The notes: generated from the letters alone by a model not told the origin. A stretch of 37,407 nucleotides of DNA from Gammaproteobacteria bacterium (GCA_026398875.1 JAPLSB010000020.1:1-37407), one strand, 5' to 3'. Counted from the first letter of the stretch, positions 7,258-16,007 are shown. A program made the numbers and translations.

Positions 7258-7263
7258 ATTCTA
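7258..7263 (-). promoter_or_regulatory. Possible -10 box for the glycosyltransferase gene
   Basis: TAGAAT on the minus strand, 31 bases from the ATG at 7227. The same hexamer precedes gltX at 14544. No convincing -35 box, so this is weak. Confidence 0.25.
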
Positions 7264-7291
7264 GCGATGCCCCGCAGTCCGAGCCCTGTGT

Positions 7292-7297
7292 TCTAAT
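7292..7297 (+). promoter_or_regulatory. Possible extended -10 promoter of lolC
   Basis: TCTAAT preceded by TG plus one base (TGTTCTAAT), an extended -10 pattern, 62 bases upstream of the lolC start. No clear -35. Confidence 0.27.
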
Positions 7298-7358
7298 CTT
7301 TTGATGATCCTGATCCACCTTCCCCGACAGCCGGCCGCGCCGCGCCTGTCTTCGCCGG

Positions 7359-8618
7359 ATGCACGCCGTGCTCGGTGAACGCTACGAACTGCTGCTTGGC
7401 CTGCGCTACACCCGCGCCAAGCGTCGCAACCACTTCATTTCATTCATCTCGCTGGCCTCGATGCTGGGCATCGGCCTCGGCGTTGCCACGCTGATCGTGG
7501 TGCTGTCGGTGATGAACGGCTTCGAAAGCGAATTGCGCCAGCGCATTCTCGGCATGGCCTCGCACGCGACGATTTCCGGCAACACCGAAGGCCTGCCGGA
7601 CTGGCGCGAAGTCGCCGCGTTCGCCAGCCAGAACCCCGACGTTGCCGGCACCGCGCCGTACATCGAAGGCGAGGCGCTGGTGAAGGTCGGCGGCGAGATT
7701 TCCGGCACGGTGATTCGCGGCGTGCTGCCGGAAGAGGAAGCCAAGGTGTCGGAGATCGGCGCCCACATGACCAGCGGCACGCTGACCGACCTGAAGGGCG
7801 GCGACTTCAACATCGTGCTCGGCTACGAACTGGCGCAGCAGCTTGGCGTTGCGGCCGGCGACAAGGTCGATCTGATGATCCCGCAGTTGAGCGTCACGCC
7901 GGCCGGCGTGCTGCCGCGCTTCCGGCGCTTCAACGTGGTCGGCGTATTCCGGATCGGCATGTACGAATTCGATCGCGGCCTGGTGCTGGTGCATCTCGAC
8001 GATGCCGCCGCGCTGTACCGGATGGGCAGCAACGTCACCGGCGTGCGACTGAAGCTGAACGACCTGTTCCAGGCACCGAGGGTGGCCCGCGAGATCGCCT
8101 TGGCCACACCGGGTGCCTATTTCGTGTCCGACTGGACCCGCAGCCACGCCAACTTCTTCCGCGCGGTGGCGACCGAAAAGACCGTGATGTTCCTGATCCT
8201 GTCGCTGCTGGTCGGCATCGCCGCGTTCAACATCGTGTCGACCTTGGTGATGGTGGTGCAGGACAAGCAGGCCGATATCGCCATCCTGCGCACCTTGGGT
8301 GCGACTCCGCGCTCGATCATGGCGGTGTTCATGGTGCAGGGCTCGGTGATCGGCGTGATCGGCACGGTGATCGGCGTGAGCCTTGGCGTGCTGCTGGCGC
8401 TGAACGTGCAGACGCTGGTGCCGCTGCTCGAAGCCGCGACTGGCCGGCAGTTCCTGTCGCCGGACATCTACTACATCAGCGATCTGCCGTCGGACCTGAA
8501 GCTCGGCGACGTGCTCCGGATCAGCCTGCTGTCGCTGGCACTGGGGCTGGTATCGACGCTGTATCCGGCCTGGCGCGCGTCGCGAGTGCAGCCAGCGGAG
8601 GCGCTTCGCTATGAATAA
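7359..8618 (+). CDS. lolC: Lipoprotein-releasing ABC transporter permease LolC/LolE family
   Basis: LolC with LolE (or a LolF dimer) and the ATPase LolD pulls outer-membrane lipoproteins out of the inner membrane and hands them to LolA. 419 aa, the family length. One N-terminal helix (about residues 27-50, SFISLASMLGIGLGVATLIVVLSVMNGFE) is followed by a ~200-residue periplasmic domain and three C-terminal FtsX helices ending at [23 protein letters not shown]. The cytoplasmic coupling segment QDKQADIAILRTLGATPRSIM, which contacts LolD, is present. lolD is downstream, separated by a DUF559 gene. No second permease gene lies here, so the transporter may use a homodimer or a partner encoded elsewhere. 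Confidence 0.93.
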   Translation: MHAVLGERYELLLGLRYTRAKRRNHFISFISLASMLGIGLGVATLIVVLSVMNGFESELRQRILGMASHATISGNTEGLPDWREVAAFASQNPDVAGTAPYIEGEALVKVGGEISGTVIRGVLPEEEAKVSEIGAHMTSGTLTDLKGGDFNIVLGYELAQQLGVAAGDKVDLMIPQLSVTPAGVLPRFRRFNVVGVFRIGMYEFDRGLVLVHLDDAAALYRMGSNVTGVRLKLNDLFQAPRVAREIALATPGAYFVSDWTRSHANFFRAVATEKTVMFLILSLLVGIAAFNIVSTLVMVVQDKQADIAILRTLGATPRSIMAVFMVQGSVIGVIGTVIGVSLGVLLALNVQTLVPLLEAATGRQFLSPDIYYISDLPSDLKLGDVLRISLLSLALGLVSTLYPAWRASRVQPAEALRYE

Positions 8619-9105
8619 CGAAGCCGCCGTTCCCCCCTCTCCCGCCGGGAGAGGGGCAGGGGGTGAGGGAGTGCGTCAGAAATTGACGCTTCCCCCGGAA
8701 ACATTGGTATTCGCCCGCAACCTGCGCAGCAACCAAACCACCGCCGAATCCCTGCTCTGGACGCTGCTACGCAATCGCCGCTTCTTCGGCCTGAAGTTCC
8801 GCCGCCAGCACTCGGTGCCGCCGTACGTCCTCGATTTCTTCTGCGACTCGCTGAGCCTCGCGATCGAACTCGACGGTGGCCAGCACAACGACGACGTCGC
8901 CGTTAGCCGTGATCAACGCCGCAGCCAGTGGCTCGCAGACCGCGGCATCACGGTGATCCGCTACTGGAACAACGATGTCCTGCAACACCCGGAAAGCGTG
9001 CTCGAAGACCTGATGCTGAAGCTCGAATCGGACCTGTGCCCCTCACCCGACGCTGTCGCGTCGACCTCTCCCGAGGGGAGAGGCAAGCTAGGGGAGCGCG
9101 CATGA
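8611..9105 (+). CDS. DUF559 endonuclease-like (Vsr/PD-(D/E)XK-related) protein
   Basis: 164 aa. The core from about residue 33 matches DUF559: [36 protein letters not shown] (D75), then [10 protein letters not shown] (E86, D88, H92) and [14 protein letters not shown]. This family is related to very-short-patch-repair and PD-(D/E)XK nucleases; its role is not established. The start ATG 8611 overlaps the lolC stop and has GGAGG nine bases upstream. GTG 8671 is possible and would avoid translating a palindromic repeat, which encodes [13 protein letters not shown]. The stop overlaps the lolD start (ATGA). The gene interrupts the usual lolC-lolD order and lies between inverted palindromic repeats, suggesting it was inserted. 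Confidence 0.85.
   Translation: MNNEAAVPPSPAGRGAGGEGVRQKLTLPPETLVFARNLRSNQTTAESLLWTLLRNRRFFGLKFRRQHSVPPYVLDFFCDSLSLAIELDGGQHNDDVAVSRDQRRSQWLADRGITVIRYWNNDVLQHPESVLEDLMLKLESDLCPSPDAVASTSPEGRGKLGERA
8634..8656. repeat. Left palindrome of the DUF559 unit
   Basis: CCCCTCTCCC (8634-8643), GCC, GGGAGAGGGG (8647-8656): perfect 10-bp arms. It is followed by a G-rich tail with GGGTGAGGG. The copy at 9065-9083 has the same palindrome with its tail, CCCCTCACCC, on the opposite side, so the two form inverted ends around the gene. Confidence 0.7.
9039..9083. repeat. Right palindrome of the DUF559 unit
   Basis: CCCCTCACCC (9039-9048), a small GACGC/GCGTC hairpin (9049-9062), then CCTCTCCC-GAG-GGGAGAGG (9065-9083), perfect 8-bp arms. 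It mirrors the left copy. The G-rich sequence just after it supplies the lolD ribosome site GGGGAG (9091-9096). Confidence 0.65.
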
Positions 9106-9842
9106 CTGAGCGATCGAACAACGTGGCCAACGACATCGTCATCGCCTGCCATGGCCTTGCGAAAACCTTCGACGATGGCCGACTGAACCTGACCGTGTTC
9201 TCCGGCATCGACCTCGAACTGCGTCGCGGTGACCGCATGGCGATCGTCGGCTCGTCAGGGGCCGGCAAGAGCACCTTGCTGCACATCCTCGGCGGGCTCG
9301 ATAGCCCCAGCGCCGGCACGGTGTCGGTTGCGGGCCGCGAGATGAGTGCGCTCAGCGATGCCGAACGCTCGCGGGTACGCAATGCCAGCCTCGGCTTCGT
9401 CTACCAGTTCCATCACCTGCTGCCGGAGTTCACGGCGCAGGAGAACGTGGCGATGCCGCTGCTGATCCGCCGAACGCCGAAAGCCGAAGCGCTGGCCACG
9501 GCGGCCAAGCTGCTTGACCGCGTCGGCCTGGGCCAGCGGCTCGACCACAAGCCGGGCGAGTTGTCCGGTGGCGAACGCCAGCGCGCGGCGGTGGCGCGAG
9601 CGCTGGTCACCAAGCCGGCCTGCGTGCTGGCGGATGAGCCGACCGGCAATCTCGACACCCGCACGGCAGAGACGGTGTTCGAGCTGATGCTGGAGCTGAA
9701 CCGGGAGATGGGCACCAGCCTGATCGTGGTCACCCACGACATGAAGCTGGCCGCGCGCATGGATCGCATCGGAGCCTTGCAGTCGGGCGGCCTTGTGCCG
9801 ATGACGCCCGAGCTGCTGTTGCAGGGTGCCCGGATCGGCTGA
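9102..9842 (+). CDS. lolD: Lipoprotein-releasing ABC transporter ATPase LolD
   Basis: 246 aa from ATG 9102, with GGGGAG five bases upstream; a longer in-frame reading from 8928 overlaps the DUF559 gene and is rejected. ABC motifs are intact: Walker [10 protein letters not shown] (residues 50-58), Q-loop [16 protein letters not shown], signature LSGGE (154-158), Walker [13 protein letters not shown] (about 174-185) and switch His in VVTHD. [16 protein letters not shown] and DEPTGNLD are typical of the LolD/MacB subfamily. The protein powers lipoprotein extraction with LolC-type permeases at the inner membrane. It overlaps comEC by 17 bases, so the run reads as one operon. Confidence 0.93.
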   Translation: MTERSNNVANDIVIACHGLAKTFDDGRLNLTVFSGIDLELRRGDRMAIVGSSGAGKSTLLHILGGLDSPSAGTVSVAGREMSALSDAERSRVRNASLGFVYQFHHLLPEFTAQENVAMPLLIRRTPKAEALATAAKLLDRVGLGQRLDHKPGELSGGERQRAAVARALVTKPACVLADEPTGNLDTRTAETVFELMLELNREMGTSLIVVTHDMKLAARMDRIGALQSGGLVPMTPELLLQGARIG

Positions 9843-12240
9843 AGCCCTCGTTGCCGGCGCGTCCCGTACGGCGGGATGGCTGCGGTCGCGCCGCGCGTCC
9901 GATGATCAACCGCTGCCGCTGGTCGCAGCGTTCACGCTCGGCGCGCTAGCGCTGCTGCAATGCGCTGACTTTCCGCCGCTGTGGTCGTACGCCGCGCTGC
10001 TGACCGCGGCCTTGCTGCTGCGCCGCTGGCGCGGCCTGCTGCTGGCGTTCACGGCCGGAGCCGCAATCACTGCGTTTCAGGCCGATCGGGTCATCGACAG
10101 CCGCTGGCCGTCGTCGCGCTTCGGTGAGGTGCTGACGGTCGAAGGTGTGGTCGCCTCGCTGCCGCAAGCGCAACGCGGCGACGGCGGCTTTGATGGCGAA
10201 GCGGGCCGCGATGCGGCATCGACGACCTGGCGCTTCCGCTTCGATCCGGTCGATCCCGCAGCACTGCCGCCGAAGATCCGCGTCGCCTGGTATCGCAGCA
10301 GCGAAAGCCTGCGCGGCGGCGAGTGCTGGCGTCTGCGGCTGGTACTGCGCACGCCACATGGCGGCGTCAATCCCGGCGCCTTCGATTACGAAGGCTGGCT
10401 GTTCCGGCAAGGGATCGGTGCGACGGCGACGGTGCGCAGCGGCGAGCGCTGTGCCGATACCGGCAGCTACCGCCTGCTGCGGCTGCGGCAGGCGTTCTCG
10501 GATCGGCTCAAGGCCTGGTTACCAGATCACCCGGCGCTGCCGATGGTCGCGGCACTGACGCTGGGCGACACCTCCGGCCTCGATGACGACGACTGGCAGG
10601 CGTTCCGGCTGACCGGCACCACGCATCTGGTGGCGATCTCCGGCTTCAATGTCGCGATCATTGCCGGCGTGGTGTTCTGGCTGGTCCGGGCGCTGTGGCG
10701 GCTGTTCCCGGTCTGGTGCCTGCGCCTGCCGGCGCCGACGGCGGCGCTGGCGGCCGCCGTGCTGGCAGCGTTCCTGTACGCGCTGCTGGCCGGCTTCGAG
10801 CCGCCGGTGCAGCGCGCTGCGCTGATGCTCGGCCTGCTGGCGCTGGCCGGCGCCTGGGGCGGGCTTGGCACGCCGTCACGCGCGCTGGCGCTGGCCTGGG
10901 GGCTGATCGTCGTGACGGACCCGCTGACCCTGCTGGCACCCGGCTTGTGGCTGAGCTTCACGGCGGTGGCGGTGATCTTCTACGTCTCGGCCGGGCGGCT
11001 CGGTGCGCGGTCCGGGTGGCGCACGGCGATCACCGTGCAGCTGATGCTCAGCCTGATGCTGGCGCCGCTGACCTTGTACGCCTTCCAGGGCACCAGCCTG
11101 ACCGGGCCGCTGATCAATCTGGTGGCGGTGCCACTTGCGGCGGTGCTGACGCCGGCGCTGATCGCCGCGCTGCTGCTGTCATTCCTGCTGCCGCAGCTTG
11201 GCTTGCCGCTGCTGCGCGCGGTCGCCGACGGGCTGATGCTGGCGCAGGACGGCCTGCTGTGGCTGGCCGCAGCGACGCCACAGGCCTGGGCGGCGGCGAG
11301 CCCGGAACCGGCCGCGCTGCTGCTGGCGCTGATCGGTGCGCTGGCGCTGTTCGCGCCGCCCGGCGTGCCGTTGCGGATCTTCGGCGTGCTGGCCTTTTCG
11401 GCGCTGTGGCTGCCGCCGCCGCGGCCGGTCGAGCACGGCTTCCGGCTGACCGTGCTTGATGTCGGCCAGGGGCTGGCCGTGGTCGTCCATACCGCGCGGC
11501 ACACGCTGCTGTACGACGCCGGACCGGCCTATCCCGGCGGCTTCGATGCCGGCCGTTCGGTGGTCGTGCCGTATCTGCTGCGCAATGGCGTGCGGAGCGT
11601 CGACCGGCTGATCGTCTCGCATGGCGATCTCGATCATCGCGGCGGCGTGGCGGCAGTCGAGGCGGCGCTGCAGGTGACTGATCGCAGGGGGCACGGCAGC
11701 GATCGGCCGTGCACGGCCGGCGAGCGCTGGCGCTGGGACGGTGTCGATTTCGAGCTGCTGGCCGGGCCGGACGCGAGCGCATCGGACAACGACGGCTCCT
11801 GCGTGCTCAAGCTCAGCCATGACGGCCATGCCGTGCTGCTGGCCGGCGACATCGAAGCGCGGCGCGAAGCACTGCTGCTCGACGATCAGCCGGCGCGGCT
11901 GCGCGCCGAGGTGCTGGTGACGCCGCATCACGGCTCGCGAACGTCGTCGACTGCCGCGTTCATCGATGCGGTCGCGCCGGCGCTGGCCGTGCACAGCGCC
12001 GGCTGGCATCACCGCTTCGGGCATCCGTCGCCGGCCGTGGTGTCGCGCTATGCGGAACGGGGTGTCGAGCAAGTGGCCACCGGCGACAGCGGCGCGGTCA
12101 GCATCGATTGGGGGCCTGACGGCCGGCGGGTCAGCGAGGCGCGCGTCGCGGCTCGGCGCCTGTGGTCGACGCCGGCCGATCAGCTGTGGCAGCGAAGGCC
12201 GGAGCCGGTCCGGGATGCGCCGGACCGGCGTGGCGGCTAG
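9826..12240 (+). CDS. comEC: ComEC/Rec2 DNA-uptake channel protein
   Basis: 804 aa, full family length. The N terminus holds several helices and a DUF4131-type periplasmic OB-like part (about 60-220). The competence domain of multiple membrane helices follows (about 230-530, with the [22 protein letters not shown] motif). A C-terminal metallo-beta-lactamase-like domain has [10 protein letters not shown] near residue 600, [11 protein letters not shown] near 673 and TPHHGSRTS near 699. ComEC carries single-stranded DNA across the inner membrane in natural transformation, and the MBL domain may degrade the other strand. The start is GTG 9826, overlapping lolD by 17 bases. The lolC-lolD-comEC order is also seen in Xanthomonas, as I recall it. 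Its stop codon shares the palindrome CTAG with the convergent hisI stop. Confidence 0.93.
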   Translation: MPGSAEALVAGASRTAGWLRSRRASDDQPLPLVAAFTLGALALLQCADFPPLWSYAALLTAALLLRRWRGLLLAFTAGAAITAFQADRVIDSRWPSSRFGEVLTVEGVVASLPQAQRGDGGFDGEAGRDAASTTWRFRFDPVDPAALPPKIRVAWYRSSESLRGGECWRLRLVLRTPHGGVNPGAFDYEGWLFRQGIGATATVRSGERCADTGSYRLLRLRQAFSDRLKAWLPDHPALPMVAALTLGDTSGLDDDDWQAFRLTGTTHLVAISGFNVAIIAGVVFWLVRALWRLFPVWCLRLPAPTAALAAAVLAAFLYALLAGFEPPVQRAALMLGLLALAGAWGGLGTPSRALALAWGLIVVTDPLTLLAPGLWLSFTAVAVIFYVSAGRLGARSGWRTAITVQLMLSLMLAPLTLYAFQGTSLTGPLINLVAVPLAAVLTPALIAALLLSFLLPQLGLPLLRAVADGLMLAQDGLLWLAAATPQAWAAASPEPAALLLALIGALALFAPPGVPLRIFGVLAFSALWLPPPRPVEHGFRLTVLDVGQGLAVVVHTARHTLLYDAGPAYPGGFDAGRSVVVPYLLRNGVRSVDRLIVSHGDLDHRGGVAAVEAALQVTDRRGHGSDRPCTAGERWRWDGVDFELLAGPDASASDNDGSCVLKLSHDGHAVLLAGDIEARREALLLDDQPARLRAEVLVTPHHGSRTSSTAAFIDAVAPALAVHSAGWHHRFGHPSPAVVSRYAERGVEQVATGDSGAVSIDWGPDGRRVSEARVAARRLWSTPADQLWQRRPEPVRDAPDRRGG

Positions 12241-12722
12241 AGGATCGTCGGGTTCGGCGCGTCGCCGTAGACGACCTTCGGGTCGAACATCTTCTCGCTT
12301 TCCTCGAACTTCAGGACGCGCGTGAAATCTCCCTCGCCAGTCGGGATCGAGCGGTAGAAGCACGAGCGATAGCCGACGTGGCAGCTGGCGTCGCCTGGAA
12401 TTTCGACGCGCAGCCAGACCGCGTCCTGATCGTCGTCGATGCGCATCTCGACGACCTTCTGCACCAGGCCGGACGTCGCGCCCTTGTGCCAAAGCACCTT
12501 GCGCGAGCGGCTGTAGTAGTGCGCTTCGCCAGTGGTGATGGTCTTCTTCAGCGCCTCGGCATTCATGTAGCCGAGCATCAGCACTTCGCCGGTCGCGGCG
12601 GCCGTGGTCACGCAGGCAATCAGGCCGTGCTCGTCGAACTTAGGCGCCAGGTCATGGCCTTCCTCGACCTGTTCGATGGTCTGGCGGGATTCGAAGCGGA
12701 CGTCCTGATTGGCAGCGGTCAT
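12237..12722 (-). CDS. hisI: Phosphoribosyl-AMP cyclohydrolase (HisI type), variant metal site
   Basis: 161 aa. It opens the adenine ring of PR-AMP to give ProFAR in histidine synthesis. The core is clear: [50 protein letters not shown] and [15 protein letters not shown] (C114, C121). In classical HisI the DCDxD motif supplies a Zn-binding Cys; here residues 96-100 read DDDQD, so one ligand is replaced by Asp. The N-terminal ~27 residues extend beyond the minimal enzyme, and no HisE pyrophosphohydrolase domain is fused. The start is ATG 12722. The gene stands apart from other his genes. Function is likely but the metal site differs; a related hydrolase is possible. Confidence 0.88.
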   Translation of the reverse strand: MTAANQDVRFESRQTIEQVEEGHDLAPKFDEHGLIACVTTAAATGEVLMLGYMNAEALKKTITTGEAHYYSRSRKVLWHKGATSGLVQKVVEMRIDDDQDAVWLRVEIPGDASCHVGYRSCFYRSIPTGEGDFTRVLKFEESEKMFDPKVVYGDAPNPTIL

Positions 12723-12786
12723 GGCGATTCAGCGGGGAAACGGGCCGCGATTATAGCGGCGCGCTTCCATGGCCTTCAGCCGGCGG

Positions 12787-13539
12787 TCATTCGCGTGGCT
12801 GGCGATCGTTCCTGCGGCCAGGCCCGCCGTATGGCGTTGGCGGCGCTCGGTCGTTGTCGCGGCTGCTGTCCGGCGCCTCGGCGCGCGGCCCCGGCGGCGC
12901 CGGAACCGGCTTCGGCTGCGGGTAGGTGGACGAACGGCCCGGCACCGGTGGGCGCGGGTAGCTGCGGTCGTCCGACGGATCGCGCGGCCGGCGCGGGCCG
13001 TCGTCATCGCGGCGGCCCCGGTCATCGCGGTCATTGCGGTCGTCGTTCCAATCGCGATCCCGATCCCGATCGCGGTCGCCGTCGTACGGACGCCGGGTCG
13101 GTTCGCCAGGCCCCTTGCTACGCGGGTTCGGCGCATAGATCGTCGGCGGCTGGCGGCCGCCACGATCGTGGTTGCGGTCGTCGTCGTCACGGCCGCGGTC
13201 ATCGTCGCGGTCCCGGCCTCGGCCCCGGCCGCGATCACGGTCGCGGTCGCCGTAGTACGGCCGACCGCCGTAGAAGCCGCCGTTCGAGCCGTAGTACGGC
13301 CGGCCGTCGTAGTAGCCGCCCGGGTAGTAGTAGCTGCCGTACCAGCCCGGCTCGTAGTAGCCGCTGCCGTAGTAGCCCGGCCCGTAATAGCTCTGCGGGT
13401 AGTTGTAGGCGTTGTAGCGCTGGCTGTGGTCGTAGTAGTTCGACGGCTCCTCGTACGGCGGCGCGTAGACGCAGGCCGAAGCAAGCGCAGTGACAGCACC
13501 CAGGACCATTACCCGTACCACCATCGACGATCTGTTCAT
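12787..13539 (-). CDS. Low-complexity Tyr/Gly- and Arg/Asp-rich lipoprotein, function unknown
   Basis: 250 aa. An N-terminal signal ends in the lipobox LASAC (Cys 23), so it should be lipid-anchored; V24 after the Cys gives no inner-membrane retention signal, implying the outer membrane by the Lol rule. After the anchor come a Tyr/Gly/Pro-rich stretch (about 30-97) with repeated YYG, YYGS and RPYYG units, an Arg/Asp-rich stretch of RD/RGR/DDD repeats (about 98-190), and a Pro-rich end. It is probably disordered along its length. The matching DNA is repetitive (CGGTCGCGATCC-like runs). I recognise no enzyme domain. Possible roles are binding polyanions, nucleic acid or cell wall, which is speculation. 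Confidence 0.75.
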   Translation of the reverse strand: MNRSSMVVRVMVLGAVTALASACVYAPPYEEPSNYYDHSQRYNAYNYPQSYYGPGYYGSGYYEPGWYGSYYYPGGYYDGRPYYGSNGGFYGGRPYYGDRDRDRGRGRGRDRDDDRGRDDDDRNHDRGGRQPPTIYAPNPRSKGPGEPTRRPYDGDRDRDRDRDWNDDRNDRDDRGRRDDDGPRRPRDPSDDRSYPRPPVPGRSSTYPQPKPVPAPPGPRAEAPDSSRDNDRAPPTPYGGPGRRNDRQPRE

Positions 13540-13585
13540 GAGCCGCGACTCTACGCCGGCGATCTGAATTGCCGCTGAACCGAAA

Positions 13586-14449
13586 TCAGCCGTGGCGGCG
13601 TGCGATTGCGCCCTTCATCACGCCTTCGTAGGCGCGGACCGTGATCGCCCGGCCGGGCCGCTCGGCGGCAATCTGTTCGGCAAGGTGATCGGCGATGCAT
13701 TCGACGGTCGTGTCGGCCGCCAGCAGTTCGCAGCGCGCCGCCGGCAGCGCCAGCGTGAACGCGCCTTCGGCCGAGACGTAGGCATAGTGGTGACGACCAT
13801 CGGCGCTGGACACCAGATCCTCGCGGGTGCCGAGATAGATGTCGGTCCAGCGGGCGGCCTGGGCCGCCTCGAGCGCGGCATCGCGTTCGCCGTCGACCCG
13901 GATCTCGATTCGCGAGCGATGGCCGTGGGCGATGCGCTGGCAATGGCCGGCGTGCTTCTTCAGTCCGTGCGTGTAGTGGTAGCGGGCACCGGTGATCGCT
14001 TCGTCGCGCAGGCTCAGGCGCAGCTCGGCGACGTTGTCGGGCACCACCGTCTTCAGCATCGGCCCGAGATGCGCAGCCAGGCTATCTGCAGTCACGCTGG
14101 CGGCATCGACCAGCGTCACCGCACAGGTCGGCGAGCTGTGCTCGATCAGCCCGGCAGCGCCGTCGTAGGCAAGATCGATTCGCCCGTCTGCCGCCTGCAG
14201 GCGCAGCGCCGGGTCGCGCAGTGGCACCAGCAGCGTGTGGTCGGCGCTGTCGTCGAGGGCGCGCTTGAGCCGCTTCTTGACCTCGCCGAAATCGAGCACC
14301 ATCGACTGCGCGTCGAGCTCGCCGATCAGTTCGATGTCGACGATCCAGCTTTCACCGACCAGGCCGCGCTGCGCGTCGAGACGGGCGCAGTCGATCACCG
14401 TCAGGTGCTCGACGAACAGGCTGGACAGGCGCGAAGACGGGCTGGACAC
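13586..14449 (-). CDS. Double-length 6-pyruvoyl-tetrahydropterin synthase/QueD-like protein
   Basis: About 287 aa, roughly twice QueD. The first half (FVEHLTVIDCARL...GESWIVDIEL, SMVLDFGEVKKRLKRALDDSADHTLLVP) has the fold's DF and DH motifs, but GLVGESW replaces the metal-binding HGH. The second half (about 160-285) carries YTHGLKKHAGHCQRIAHGHRSRI, with the catalytic-type Cys and the HGH zinc motif. This makes a tandem of a degenerate and an intact T-fold domain. QueD converts dihydroneopterin triphosphate to carboxytetrahydropterin for queuosine, and PTPS relatives make biopterin-type cofactors; which applies is undecided. I chose GTG 14449 as start; TTG 14458 is equally possible. No other que gene is nearby. 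Confidence 0.82.
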   Translation of the reverse strand: MSSPSSRLSSLFVEHLTVIDCARLDAQRGLVGESWIVDIELIGELDAQSMVLDFGEVKKRLKRALDDSADHTLLVPLRDPALRLQAADGRIDLAYDGAAGLIEHSSPTCAVTLVDAASVTADSLAAHLGPMLKTVVPDNVAELRLSLRDEAITGARYHYTHGLKKHAGHCQRIAHGHRSRIEIRVDGERDAALEAAQAARWTDIYLGTREDLVSSADGRHHYAYVSAEGAFTLALPAARCELLAADTTVECIADHLAEQIAAERPGRAITVRAYEGVMKGAIARRHG

Positions 14450-14543
14450 GGGCGGCAATACGCGGGGAAAGACGGCGCACAGTGTAGCGCCGCCGGCTTG
14501 CCGGGCCGGTCCTCCGCTCGGAAGTCGGCGCAGGACGATCGTT

Positions 14544-14549
14544 TAGAAT
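14544..14549 (+). promoter_or_regulatory. Possible -10 box of gltX
   Basis: TTTAGAAT-type box (TAGAAT at 14544-14549), 33 bases before the gltX start, in otherwise very GC-rich DNA. A -35 match is not evident. Confidence 0.3.
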
Positions 14550-14582
14550 CGCGGCCTTCTCTGCTCCAGGCCGTGCGCGTCC

Positions 14583-15992
14583 ATGTCCGTCACCACCCGC
14601 TTTGCTCCGTCCCCGACCGGCTTCCTGCACATTGGCGGCGCGCGCACGGCGCTGTTCTCGTACCTGTATGCCAAGCGCTTCAACGGCCGGTTCCTGCTGC
14701 GCATCGAGGACACCGACCGCGAGCGTTCGACGCAGGAAGCGGTCGACGCGATATTCGAAGGCATGGCCTGGCTGGGTCTGCACGGCGACAACAAGGAGCC
14801 GATCTACCAGACCCAGCGCTTCGATCGCTACAAGGAAGTGATCGCCCGGATGCTGAGCGAAGGCACCGCCTACCACTGCTATGCCAGCAAGGAAGAGCTC
14901 GACGCGCTCCGCGCCGAGCAGATGGCCAACAAGCAGAAGCCGCGCTACGACGGTCGCTGGCGGCCGGAAGCCGGCAAGGTGCTGCCGACGCCGCCGGCGG
15001 GTGTGGCGCCAGTGGTGCGCTTCAGGAACCCGACCGAAGGCGAGGTGGTGCTGAACGACCTGATCAAGGGCACGATCACTTTCGCCAGCGACGAACTGGA
15101 TGACCTGATCATCGCCCGCGGCGATGGCACGCCGACCTACAACTTCTGCGTCGTCGTCGACGACTGGGACATGGGCGTCACCCACGTGATTCGTGGCGAT
15201 GACCACGTCAACAACACGCCACGGCAGATCAACATCCTGCGCGCGCTCGGTGCGACGCCGCCGGCCTATGCGCATGTGTCGATGATCCTCGGCTCCGATG
15301 GCGCCAAGCTGTCGAAGCGTCATGGTGCGCTTGGCGTCATGGAATACCGCAGCATGGGTTTCCTGCCGGAAGCGCTGCTGAACTATCTGGTCCGCCTCGG
15401 CTGGAGCCATGGCGATCAGGAATTGTTCACGCGCGAGGAAATGACGACTAAGTTCGACTTCGATCATGTCTCGGCCAGCCCGGCGCGCTTCGACATGGAA
15501 AAGGCCTGGTGGGTCAACCACCAGTACCTGAAGTCGGTCGATCCAAGCGTCGTCGTGCCGGAGTTCCAGTGGCATCTGGAAAGGATCGGCGTCGACATCG
15601 CGCAAGGGCCGAGCCTGATCCCGATCATCGAGCAGCAGCGCGAGCGCTGCCGCAGCCTGGTCGAGATGGCCGAAAAGTCGAAGTTCTTCTTCGCCGAGCT
15701 GGACGGCTACAACGAGAAGGATGCGGCCAAGCACTTCAATCCGGCGTCGCTGGCGCTGCTCGCCGAGCTGCGCGGCCAGCTCGAAGCGCTGCCGGAATGG
15801 ACCACCGAAGCGCTGCACGCAGCCGTCAACGGCTTCGCCGAAGCGAAGGGTCTGGGCCTCGGCAAGATCGCCCAGCCGATCCGCGTGGCCGTCTGCGGCA
15901 TGGCGGTATCGCCGCCGATCGACGCGACGCTGTTCCTCGTTGGCCGCGAGCGCACGCTGGCACGGCTCGCAGCAGCCAGCGCCGCCGGCTGA
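14583..15992 (+). CDS. gltX: Glutamyl-tRNA synthetase
   Basis: 469 aa, normal length. It charges tRNA-Glu with glutamate. The class I motifs are HIGG (residues 16-19, in APSPTGFLHIGGARTAL) and KLSKR (242-246, in GAKLSKRHGA). IEDTDRERS, GDGTPTYNFCVVVDDWDMGVTHVIRGDDH and the C-terminal helical anticodon-binding region are all present. The E. coli zinc-binding CxC...CxH site is lost: residues 99-101 read CYA, and the second pair is RWR near 126. This is common among GluRS lineages. The start is ATG 14583. A specific GluRS rather than GlnRS or a YadB-like truncation, since the full anticodon domain is there. Confidence 0.96.
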   Translation: MSVTTRFAPSPTGFLHIGGARTALFSYLYAKRFNGRFLLRIEDTDRERSTQEAVDAIFEGMAWLGLHGDNKEPIYQTQRFDRYKEVIARMLSEGTAYHCYASKEELDALRAEQMANKQKPRYDGRWRPEAGKVLPTPPAGVAPVVRFRNPTEGEVVLNDLIKGTITFASDELDDLIIARGDGTPTYNFCVVVDDWDMGVTHVIRGDDHVNNTPRQINILRALGATPPAYAHVSMILGSDGAKLSKRHGALGVMEYRSMGFLPEALLNYLVRLGWSHGDQELFTREEMTTKFDFDHVSASPARFDMEKAWWVNHQYLKSVDPSVVVPEFQWHLERIGVDIAQGPSLIPIIEQQRERCRSLVEMAEKSKFFFAELDGYNEKDAAKHFNPASLALLAELRGQLEALPEWTTEALHAAVNGFAEAKGLGLGKIAQPIRVAVCGMAVSPPIDATLFLVGRERTLARLAAASAAG

Positions 15993-16007
15993 ACCGGCCG
16001 GCGGGCG

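Noticed and set aside
12980..13260. Tandem CGATCC/CGGTCG-like units resembling a repeat array
   Set aside because: They are the codons of the Arg/Asp repeats in the lipoprotein, irregular in spacing, not CRISPR or a satellite.
12162..13493. A plus-strand frame of 443 codons across the hisI and lipoprotein genes
   Set aside because: Its end is Arg/Ser repeat sequence from translating the repetitive lipoprotein DNA in reverse; no start signal or domain.
14352..15818. A minus-strand frame of 488 codons opposite gltX
   Set aside because: gltX is unambiguous on the other strand; this one is low-information shadow sequence.
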